Under the pieces are notes generated by a model. It worked only from the letters and a program-made list of their open reading frames with translations. It was not told where the DNA came from and searched no databases. From NCBI RefSeq assembly GCF_033097525.1, contig NZ_CP109907.1:5642001-5706000 (forward strand): a stretch of DNA of 64,000 nt. The letters run 5' to 3'. This document shows positions 17,413-25,800 of the stretch, one piece after another; position 1 is the stretch's first letter, and each line of letters opens with the position of its first letter. This DNA is from Sphingobacterium sp. UGAL515B_05 (GTDB taxonomy: Bacteria > Bacteroidota > Bacteroidia > Sphingobacteriales > Sphingobacteriaceae). The translations under genes were made by a program, and so were the position numbers.

Positions 17413-17892
17413 TTAAATCAAACTTTTATTAAAATTGATTAAATATCTCCATGCCCGATCTGGTTTTCTTCTCCAATATTCTGGATGATCCCTAAAGTCT
17501 TCATAGGTAATTTCAGGATTATTGACATCACAGAATAAAAAGGCAAATTCTCCACTGCTTTTTTCATCTGTTGATATTTCCATTTCAAATAAAAATGGAT
17601 CTGTCCATTGATTGGTGACACCCATTTTACCCCATATCATTATTCCTTCGAGAAGAATTAGATTATTCTCTAAAATTACGTTCGTTATAATACTATCATC
17701 AATCCATCTTTCTTTATCCCATTCGATATAATTTCTCTTTAAAAGCAGCTCAAGCAAACCTGCTAGCAGAAACGACGCATCTCCTAAAATTTCATTATAA
17801 TATATTGGCGTATGATGAATCGCTTTAAACTCATCAAGGTGCTCATATAGTTCATGAACTAACATTTCAAATATTTCATTCTCTGATCTCAT
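17413..17892 (-). CDS. Putative immunity protein for the adjacent RHS tip
   Basis: A 159-aa acidic, soluble protein without signal peptide. No family was recognised. It begins MRSENEIFEMLVHELYEHLDE (helical) and has an aromatic-rich C-terminus, HPEYWRRKPDRAWRYLIN. Its ATG lies 2 bases after the stop of the RHS tip ending at 17895. Being directly 3' of a toxin tip is the standard place for an immunity gene in polymorphic toxin loci, and that position is the sole basis for the call. Confidence 0.55.
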   Translation of the reverse strand: MRSENEIFEMLVHELYEHLDEFKAIHHTPIYYNEILGDASFLLAGLLELLLKRNYIEWDKERWIDDSIITNVILENNLILLEGIMIWGKMGVTNQWTDPFLFEMEISTDEKSSGEFAFLFCDVNNPEITYEDFRDHPEYWRRKPDRAWRYLINFNKSLI

Positions 17893-19183
17893 TCTTATAA
17901 TTCTAAGAGCTTTTCTAATGATTTAATTAAGTCTTGTTCGGCTCCCTGCCTTTGTCCATGTCCTCTATCTCTTCCCATTTTAGATGTTACTTCGATCCTC
18001 TTTTGAACACTTTGTCTCAATTCTTTTAATAGAATCTCTAGCTCTTCTTTAGAATATTTCACCAAATCTTTTACTTTAGGCAAAGTACCATGCACCTTAC
18101 CCGTAGCACCTAAACTTGGTAATACTTTTTCCACTCCAATAATAGCAGCACCGCCAAGCCCTTTCGCCAGCTTCATATAAGGCAAACTCGTTGCCACGAC
18201 CACCCCAACCTCCGCTTTACTCTGCGCTGTACTAAGCTGCATCACGACACCCAGTGAGGCGGTTGCAGGAATCATCGATAATACTGCCCCAGCAGTATTG
18301 ATTTCCTTATCGGTAGGTAGATACGGGCCATAAGGGTTCTTCCCATACAAATGTGCGGCAGACGGGTTTATATATGTATCAAACTTAATACCATTCTCAT
18401 ATGACAAATAGGCCCTACTCGCAATACTCTGGATACTATTTAAAAAACTATTGAAAGAACTAAACCCTTTGACCTCTACAATGGGAAGGAAAACATGGTT
18501 ACCCCCCACCGATTGTAATGCCGCATTAAAACCCGCGATCTTGCTATTATAACTCTGCCACCCAAATATACGACTATCATAATTACTCCACATTCGATCC
18601 TGCTCCATATACCGCTCAGTTTCCGTCTGCTCAATCCCATACTTGATGGATTTTGGAGAATAGTATGAAGGCAAGTTCGAAAACATCTGTACCAATGAAC
18701 TTTCATCATACAAACCGGTTGGGTCGCTAAAATTAATTGGATTATTACTCGAATAATTATAAGGACTCTTGTTCGAAAAATATTCACTTAAGGGGTCCGG
18801 TATATTCCATTTGCCTATCGCAGGGTCATACATCCGTGCGTGATGATCATACAACCCCGTTTCATCCTGTATCTCCTTCCCTCCATAAAGATAATTATAT
18901 TTTGTTCCCGAAACCAAATTACCTTCAACATAAGGAGCTGCATTACCGAATGCATAATAGTTATTGATCTGAGAGATCGTATGAGCATTTGTTGCAGCAT
19001 TTACAGCAAGCGTCATCAATGGACTCTCCGTTTGATTTTTAACATGATATAGATAATCAAATGCGGCTCCATTGGGTCTCACTTCTCCATCGGAAAATTG
19101 GAACAGCTTCAGACTTTTTGCTCCCGTTCCTATTGAAGAATATTCAGCCCCTCCAGCATAATAAGTATTTGTTGTAGTAGTAC

Positions 19184-20314
19184 TGTAAGTGTCCCAAAAA
19201 ATCAAACAGCTTAAAACTGGACATAAATGTTTAGATTTAAGTAATAAAATGAAAAAAACACGTTTTACAGAAAGCCAGATTGTGCGAGCACTCAAAGAGG
19301 GTGAAGAAGGCAGAAAGACCGAAGACATCTGCCGTGAGCTGGAAATTAGCAAGGCCACATTTTATAACTGGAAGAGCCGTTACGGAGGCATGGAAGCCTC
19401 AGATGTCAAACGCCTAAAGGAACTTGAGGAAGAAAATGCACGTTTGAAAAAGATGTTTGCCGAACTGAGTATGAACCATGATATCCTAAAAGAAGTCATC
19501 ACCAAAAAAAGGTTGGGGCTCCGGCAGCAAAAACAGTTAACCCAGGAAATTGTTCTAGATCACGGTTTGAGTGTCACCGGAGCCTGCAAATTGACAGGCA
19601 TGTGCCGTTCACAATATTACTATGTTAGTAAAAAAGATGACAGTGCAGTCATATCTGCATTAGATGATCTGTCCGCCAAACATCCTGTATATGGATTCCG
19701 AAAACTTTACGCTTATCTGCGCAGAGCGGGGAAGCCCTGGAATCACAAAAAAGTTTATCGGGTGTTTAAGCTATTAAATATGAACAGGAAGCGGCGTGAC
19801 AAACGTCGGCTACCCGCTCGGGAGAAACAGCCTCTGGAACAACAGGTCAGCATTAATCAAAAATGGAGCATGGACTTTATGAGCGATAGCTTGGCCAGCG
19901 GAAACAGGTTTAGAACCTTTAATGTGATGGATGACTGTTCCCGTGAGATATTGTGTAGCGAAATAGCTACTTCAATTTCTTCTTTGCGGATAACTCGGAC
20001 ACTTGAACAAATCATAGACTGGCGGGGCAAACCGCTCTGTCTACGCGTAGATAATGGTCCTGAATTCACCAGTCATCATTTTGAGCTCTGGTGAGAAATT
20101 TTGGATGCTTATTTATTTTTCAACTTGTCAGAAGTAAGAGAACATACCCAGGCATGGATGGATGAATACAATAACAACAGACCCCATGAAGGTCTTGGGA
20201 ATCTTACACCAACGGAATTATCAAAAAATATTAGACACAAACAACAAATAAATCAATTAGTAACGTAAATTAGAAAAGTCCAATCCCAGCTGTCGGAAAA
20301 ATGGGGTACTTACA
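19184..20314 (+). mobile_element. IS3-family (IS407-group-like) element, internally deleted
   Basis: Ends are TGTAAGTGTCCC on the left and GGGGTACTTACA on the right (imperfect inverted repeats, TG...CA). The 4-bp target duplication GTAC (19180-19183 and 20315-20318) agrees with the IS407 group. Comparison with the uninterrupted RHS copy at 24145-24155 proves the insertion point. Length is 1131 bp, shorter than typical for the group. The transposase gene inside has an internal deletion, so the copy cannot move by itself. Confidence 0.88.
19249..20268 (+). pseudogene. IS407-type transposase, internally deleted with in-frame stop
   Basis: The N-terminal OrfA part (MKKTRFTESQIVRALKEGEE, an HTH, then a Leu-zipper-like KRLKELEEENARLKKMFAEL) runs in one frame into the OrfB rve part. 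WSMDFMSD and RVDNGPEFTS supply the two catalytic Asp residues. At FELW a TGA appears (20092-20094) and the same frame resumes with EILDAYLFFNLSEVREHTQ up to the TAA at 20268. In relatives roughly 30 residues carrying the NxxxERFNR-type catalytic Glu lie between these points. That block is missing, so the protein is inactive. Confidence 0.85.
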
Positions 20315-20367
20315 GTACCAACCGTAAAATGTTTACTCAGCTTTCCACCTGTCGCGTCATAGGCATA

Positions 20368-20567
20368 TATTGATAAAACTGGCTAAGGTGTTTAATGTAA
20401 GCGTAGATTACATTATCGGAGAGGGTGAACTAGCTACCCTGGACAAGGATTTACTAAAACGTATCGAGGATATTGAAAAACTGGACGAAGCCACTAAGCA
20501 ACACGTGTTTTTCCTCATTGATAACGTTATCCAGAACTACAAGACTAAGAAAGCCTTTAATAAATGA
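20368..20567 (+). pseudogene. C-terminal fragment of an XRE-type HTH regulator
   Basis: The frame begins at the exact point where the RHS repeat ends and reads IKLAKVFNVSVDYIIGEG, the last helix of an HTH_XRE domain. A coiled tail, LLKRIEDIEKLDEATKQHV, follows to the stop at 20567. The N-terminal three helices needed for DNA binding are absent. The only start available is a TTG at 20370. It is a remnant cut off by the RHS duplication event. Confidence 0.75.
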
Positions 20568-20572
20568 AAAAG

Positions 20573-20586
20573 CCCGCTATTGCGGG
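20573..20586. terminator. Short hairpin between convergent genes
   Basis: CCCGC-TATT-GCGGG preceded by AAAAAG and followed by ATTT. It overlaps the last codons of the minus-strand 81-aa gene and lies just after the plus-strand fragment. The stem is only 5 bp, so activity is uncertain. Confidence 0.4.
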
Positions 20587-20822
20587 ATTTGCTCTTGTAA
20601 TTTTTGTATTGCTGATTTTATTTCTTCTTCCAATCTATCATCACCATAATAACTAGGTTCTTTTTTTCGCCATTCTTCATTAGGTTCATAAAAATCTAAA
20701 TCGTAAGCCAGTTCTGAAAGTATTTCATTTGCATTTTCATCGTTCCATATTAGTTCCTGGAACTGTTTGATTAGGCTACTGCGATTATTTTTGTCTTTTA
20801 ATATTTGTTCTAATATTTCCAT
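20577..20822 (-). CDS. Putative immunity protein (81 aa) for the DUF4258-like tip
   Basis: A small acidic protein, MEILEQILKDKNNRSSLIKQ, with a helical N-terminus and a Glu-rich C-terminal helix (RLEEEIKSAIQKLQEQ). There is no signal peptide and no family was recognised. Its start lies 1 base after the stop of the RHS tip at 20824, the usual toxin-immunity spacing in this array. Confidence 0.55.
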   Translation of the reverse strand: MEILEQILKDKNNRSSLIKQFQELIWNDENANEILSELAYDLDFYEPNEEWRKKEPSYYGDDRLEEEIKSAIQKLQEQIPQ

Positions 20823-20823
20823 T

Positions 20824-21468
20824 CTATTGAGGTATAAAACGTGGTTTAACTAAATTACTACCCCTTAATACAGTTGTTACTCTTCCTGTGACAGTATTTG
20901 TTCCAATTAGTAAATCATTACCTGAGGCAAACCCGTTCTTAAGAACATAGTTGAAAGTACCATTCTTAGGGTCAAAATATTTACCCCCCTTCGAAAGCCC
21001 TGTTTCAACCATACTTTGGGTTATCCCTCGTTCACTCATTCGTAGGGCTGCATGTTCCGAAATCTCTACTCCTGATTTGACTAAAGCATTTGTTCCCCCT
21101 TTAGCGGCAAGCTTAACCTCGCTACCAAATGGTACAAAAGCAGCTGCAGATATCGCCATCCCCGCTGCACTTCCCTTATAGACGTTTGCTCCAAGAGATA
21201 TCAAATCACCAGCTTGAGCGACTAACGGAATCTCTGATGCACCTAAAATATCTCCGAAGGTTTCCCATTCATCTGCATTTTGAGGCCCCATATAAGCCCC
21301 ATAAGGGTTCTTCCCATACAAATGTGCGGCAGACGGGTTTATATATGTATCAAACTTAATACCATTCTCATACGACAAATAGGCCTTACTTGCAATACTC
21401 TTGATACTATTAAAAGAACTAAACCCTTTGACCTCTACAATATGGAGGAAAACATGGTTAACACCTAC
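20824..21468 (-). pseudogene. Displaced RHS tip with DUF4258-like toxin domain
   Basis: The open frame begins within the RHS pre-tip segment (VGVNHVF, VEVKGFSSFNS) at about 21468. It passes the shared hinge SYENGIKFDTYINPSAAHLYG and then becomes unique. After a hydrophobic pre-toxin, the last 70 residues (ISEHAALRMSERGITQSMVE, then GTNTVTGRVTTVLRG) look like the DUF4258 group of small RNase-like domains. These have a conserved His and an HxxxRxxxRGI pattern near the start. It lacks RHS core and signal peptide, and only an internal ATG-less start is available, so it is a silent cassette. Confidence 0.68.
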
Positions 21469-21490
21469 AGTTCTTTAGTGTTGCCCCCCA

Positions 21491-21565
21491 TATCAATTTA
21501 GCATCTTCGCCTCCATTTAATAATTCATCAAAGTGGGTGTGCCAAAACAAAAATGCATTCTTCAT
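21491..21565 (-). pseudogene. Truncated copy of the DUF7336-like immunity gene
   Basis: From the ATG at 21565 it reads MKNAFLFWHTHFDELLNGGE then DAKLI. The intact gene at 22611-22832 begins MENVFLLWHTHFDKALDGGE then DVKLI. Similarity stops after Ile, and the DNA then joins the RHS remnant. It is a clear 25-codon stub of a paralogous immunity gene. Confidence 0.75.
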
Positions 21566-21674
21566 ATCATAGATTATTTATATCAACTTTTTCTTCGTCA
21601 TAATGCACATTTTGGCAACAATCCTCTAGATTACTTACAATAACAAAAAGAAAATCTTTACAAAAAAATAGAAA

Positions 21675-22115
21675 TTATAAACTATATTTTCCTTTTTTTA
21701 GATCCTTCTCAAATATTTTCAAATTTGATTTTGCAGTAGGTGATCCAAGTTCAGCTCCTTTTTTATATAATTCATAACTTTTTTTCAAGTCTTGTTTTAC
21801 ACCTATTCCTCGCTCATAAAAATCAGCTAGATTATTATACGCCTCCGCATACCCCCCCTCAGCGGACTTGGTATACCAGTAGATACATTTCTTTGGGTTG
21901 CATAATGGATTTTCTAATGCAACATATGTCATAGTATCAAATAGCTGAGCGTAACAATACTGAGCTTCCGGATTGCCAGTGTATGCACTTTTTTTTACCA
22001 ATTCCGAATATCCATCGTACATTTCCTTCTTGTCTTCAAAAGAGATGTACGATGGATATTCATTAATTTTATAACCAATTCCTTTCGCCATTTCTAATTG
22101 TTTTTGTCCTTTCAT
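21675..22115 (-). CDS. Sel1-repeat protein, putative immunity protein
   Basis: A 146-aa soluble protein without signal peptide. Sel1-like alpha-alpha repeats are visible: GNPEAQYCYAQLFD, then CIYWYTKSAEGGYAEAYNNL, then YELYKKGAELGSPTAKSNL. Such repeats mediate protein-protein contacts. It starts 10 bases after the stop of the frameshifted RHS tip at 22125, which places it as that tip's immunity partner. This is inferred from position, although Sel1-type immunity genes are known in polymorphic toxin loci. Confidence 0.65.
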   Translation of the reverse strand: MKGQKQLEMAKGIGYKINEYPSYISFEDKKEMYDGYSELVKKSAYTGNPEAQYCYAQLFDTMTYVALENPLCNPKKCIYWYTKSAEGGYAEAYNNLADFYERGIGVKQDLKKSYELYKKGAELGSPTAKSNLKIFEKDLKKGKYSL

Positions 22116-22124
22116 AATATAATC

Positions 22125-22543
22125 TTACCGATTATTTCCCCACCAATCCCAAAACCCAGGAGGAGCTAATTTACTTTTCTCCTTTCCAGAATGTCCATCT
22201 TTTTCTAAAACATTTCCTGGTTTATTTGGACCAGGTCTTAATTTTTTAAAAGGATTATTAGTTCCATCCGCTTTTCCAGCTTGTCTTCTCTCTCTTCTTC
22301 CCTGGCTAAAAACATTCCATTAGTCTCTGACATCGACAGCAACCCAAGGGCTGCCTGGACAAATGGCCTATCATCAACCGGATAACCAGCATCGTTTATC
22401 TTCATTGAAATTGCTGTCATCCCGACAACAACAAGGCCTGCACCTTTAGCAGTTAACACTCCACTAGAGACACCTAAGCCAATACTACCACCTCCGGAAA
22501 GCTCTCCTAAAGTAAAAGCTCCGGTTATCAAAGCAGCTCGATT
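22125..22543 (-). pseudogene. Frameshifted displaced RHS tip
   Basis: The left part, SMKINDAGYPVDDRPFVQAA and MSETNGMFLAREE, is homologous to the pre-tip of the intact RHS protein (MKVNQAGYPVDNRPF, LSDTNGFVFSKK). In a purine-rich run near 22285-22300 the frame slips. The +1 frame then continues AGKADGTNNPFKKLRPGPNK and ends PPGFWDWWGNNR at the TAA (22127-22125), a plausible short toxin tip of unknown family. Unslipped, the frame ends at 22238. It has a stop just upstream, at 22544-22546, and no RHS core, so it is a decayed cassette. Confidence 0.65.
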
Positions 22544-22610
22544 TTACTGTTGTATAAATGATAAATGTAGTCTTAAAAACATTGATCCCATACAAAATCT
22601 ATATCTAAGT

Positions 22611-22832
22611 TCATTCGGTTATGAAGCCAGATGTCCAGTGATCCTTATCAACACTATATTCTGATATCTCAAAGCCTTCTGGTTGATCCTTGAAACCTGC
22701 TACTTTAGACATCTTTTCTAAAGCATTTTCAGCAAGTTCCCTAGTACTATATACTCCTATCAATTTCACATCCTCCCCCCCATCCAACGCCTTGTCAAAA
22801 TGGGTGTGCCATAACAAAAATACATTTTCCAT
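22611..22832 (-). CDS. DUF7336-like protein, putative immunity to the intact RHS toxin
   Basis: A 73-aa cytosolic protein. Its pattern xFLLWHTHFD ... GGEDVKLIGVYST ... AENALEKM ... GFEISEYSVDKDHWTSGFIT fits the small DUF7336 family, which often follows RHS or similar toxin genes in Firmicutes and Bacteroidota. It starts 8 bases after the stop of the intact RHS gene. The role as immunity factor is inferred from position and from the recurring pairing with this kind of toxin tip. Confidence 0.72.
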   Translation of the reverse strand: MENVFLLWHTHFDKALDGGEDVKLIGVYSTRELAENALEKMSKVAGFKDQPEGFEISEYSVDKDHWTSGFITE

Positions 22833-22840
22833 ATAGTCAA

Positions 22841-25800
22841 TTATTTATTTCTATCACCATTTTTCTTTAACTTATTGAATTCACTACCTGGACCCGTTCC
22901 CTCCCAATTTCCTTCACCATAATGCTCATCTAGTAATCTTTTAGCAAACTCTTTTCCACTTTCACCGGACTGTGGTTTTTTCCCTCTAGCCCAAGATGGC
23001 ACATCATTAGCTTTATCCTTACCACTCTTTTTACTAAAAACAAATCCATTGGTATCTGACAGCGATGGTAATCCAAGTACAGATTGGCTAAAAGGCCTAT
23101 TATCTACGGGGTAACCAGCCTGATTCACTTTCATTCCAACATATGTCAAAGCACCAACAGCAGCTCCAAGCCCCGCTGAAGTTAATGTTGTCCCCGAAAT
23201 TCCCCCTGCAATTGCACCTCCTGAGACTCCTTCAACACTAGCGCCTGTTACACCTGTTGCAACTAATGCTAATCCTGGAGATGCTTTCGCATTAATAGTC
23301 GAAATATTATTCCCATACAAATGTGCGGCAGACGGGTTTATATATGTATCAAACTTAATACCATTCTCATATGACAAATAGGCCCTACTTGCAATACTCT
23401 CGATACTATTTAAAAAACTATTGAAAGAACTAAACCCTTTGACCTCTACAATGGGAAGGAAAACATGGTTAACCCCCACCGATTGTAATGCCGCATTAAA
23501 ACCCGCGATCTTGCTATTATAACTTCCCCACCCAAATATACGACTATCATAATTACTCCACATTCGATCCTGCTCCATATACCGCTCAGTTTCCGTCTGC
23601 TCAATCCCATACTTGATGGATTTTGGAGAATAGTATGAAGGCAAGTTCGAAAACATCTGTACCAATGAACTTTCATCATACAAACCGGTTGGGTCGCTAA
23701 AATTAATTGGATTATTACTCGAATAATTATAAGGACTCTTGTTCGAAAAATATTCACTTAAGGGGTCCGGTATATTCCATTTGCCTATCGCAGGGTCATA
23801 CATCCGTGCGTGATGATCATACAACCCCGTTTCATCCTGTATCTCCTTCCCTCCATAAAGATAATTATATTTTGTTCCCGAAACCAAATTACCTTCAACA
23901 TAAGGAGCTGCATTACCGAATGCATAATAGTTATTGATCTGGGAGATCGTATGAGCATTTGTTGCAGCATTCACAGCAAGCGTCATCAACGGACTCTCCG
24001 TTTGATTTTTAACATGATATAGATAATCAAATGCGGCTCCATTGGGTCTCACTTCTCCATCGGAAAATTGGAACAGCTTCAGACTTTTTGCTCCCGTTCC
24101 TATTGAAGAATATTCAGCCCCTCCAGCATAATAAGTATTGGTTGTAGTGGTACCAACCGTAAAATGTTTACTCAGCTTTCCACCTGTCGCGTCATAGGCA
24201 TAGGTAAGCACATTGTTATTAGAAAATTTGATCGTATCCGGAAGGTTCAAGTGGTTATAATGAATATAATTGATTCCTTTATTCAGATCCTTGATGGTCC
24301 TTCCATTGCCATCATAGACATATTCACCTGCTACTTGCCCTGCTTCTGAAAAACCCAATGCCTTGACAGCCACTGCCGACGTACTGATATCATCTATCCG
24401 CGTGTGCTTAAAGCCGTCATAGTAATATTTTAAACTGTCAACCTGCTGTATTAAACCCGAAACCTTGGCATATCGTCCGCTTGATGTAATATTTCCAGAG
24501 AGATCGTAATTAAAGTATTCTTTGAAGCCATTATCAATTGTATTGCCGAAAGAGTTGCCTGCTGCTTTTAATCGATTAAATGCGTCATAGGTATAATTAC
24601 TCCGTTGTTGATAGACTGTATTATTATTTAGTTTGTGACTGACATAGGATAGATTGCCTCTAAAGTCATTTTTAGGGATGTTATCATATGTATAGGTACT
24701 TTCAAATAGTGTAGAGCCATTTTTAAGCTTCCCCTTTATATACCTGATCCTTGCTTTATAATCGTATTTAGGCGAAATGGTATAAATAAAATTTGTGCTC
24801 GAATTACCTCCTATTGCACTATAGGCAATCTTCCCTGTCTTATCAAGATAATTTTTCCATAAATATTGTACAGCTTGATTATTGATCTGATTGGTAGCGC
24901 CTATTAATTTCAACATCGAATCATACTCATAAGAAGTAACGGAAACAACACTATCTAATTGATTTTTATGCAAGTTCCGCACACTTGATACAAGGTTGTA
25001 ACTAATCGAGTTATTGTAGGTATTGACTTGTTCATCATAACCATCAACTATATTACTGGCAATCGTTCTTCTATTTCGGGAAAGCATATCATAGAAAGAA
25101 ACGGTCCAGAGGTATTTGTTCTGCCCAAATACCTTTACTTTGGAAGCTATAGGAAGCCCTATTGGCACCAAATTCTCCCTATCGTAGGGGCTCTGGATAT
25201 TGTCTTGCGGCAGTCGCCAAGGGCAATCGGCCGGTAAAAGGGTTTCGTATTCGTCGTAGTAGTTAACCTTAAGTTCTGTACTGCCTGTTGTTGGGAACAC
25301 ACGTGACGTGTATCCATAGGATCCAAAGGCAAGTTTTTCTTCCCACGGTGTCGCCTGCGCGGTTATCGTAGTCTGAAGACCTGTGCGCGTAGCATTATAT
25401 TTATATTCCAATGTTTTGAGCTCACGACCATGCCCATCATACTTACTAAAAATCCAAATACGATTGAGCCGCTGAACAGAATCCTGCGACGCTGCCAAAC
25501 TGCCATCTTTGTTATAGACATAAAAGATCTTTCCCTGGCCGGGCATTTTCTTTTCAACAATCTGTCCGTATTTATCATACTTGTATGCATAAATATAAGT
25601 CTCAAAATTGGCATGATTAAAAGGGATGTCAATGTTCGGTGTATTAGGAGGTACCACATAAGCCAGTCGATCTAATTTATCATAGAGATAATAGGTAACA
25701 GCAGAATCTACTTCACTCAGATAATCTTTTTTAACGATCAGGTTTCCTTTTTCATTGGTATACTGTACACTTGTATTTGTCTTTCCTCCTGTCCAGTTAA

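Larger units (their letters stand above)
17895..20367 (-). pseudogene. Displaced RHS core plus toxin tip, interrupted by an insertion sequence
   Basis: On the minus strand this is a 5'-truncated copy of the RHS gene at 22841-27412. From 20367 to 18340, leaving out the IS at 19184-20314 and one target duplication, it matches 24202-23310 with equal length (893 bp) and about a dozen differences by eye. It includes the RHS core (YGGKEIQDETGLYDHHARMYD through NPINFSDPTG). After INPSAAHLYGKNPYGPY the sequence is unique: a hydrophobic pre-toxin, then LVKYSKEELEILLKELRQ and MGRDRGHGQRQGAEQDLI at the C-terminus, a possible nuclease-like tip with His and Arg residues. It has no signal peptide or start of its own, so it is a silent cassette unless recombined into the intact gene. 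Confidence 0.75.
18340..20367 (-). repeat. 893-bp direct repeat of the RHS core (copy 2, split by IS)
   Basis: This is the same sequence as 23310-24202, in the same orientation. Identity begins at TTCCCATACAAATG and ends at GTCATAGGCATA. Once the 1131-bp insertion and one GTAC copy are removed, both copies are 893 bp with no indels. A repeat of this length gives a substrate for homologous recombination that would swap the expressed toxin tip. Confidence 0.85.

Noticed and set aside
18476..18787. Open frames opposite or within the RHS core (18476-18787, 18737-18967, 18815-19000, 18840-19052 and their twins at 23446-24022)
   Set aside because: They are other-frame readings of the duplicated RHS core. 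They recur in both copies only because the DNA is duplicated.
19184..19358. N-terminal 58 codons of the 487-aa frame ending at 17895
   Set aside because: They are the antisense reading of the IS left end. The RHS sequence proper begins at the IS boundary.
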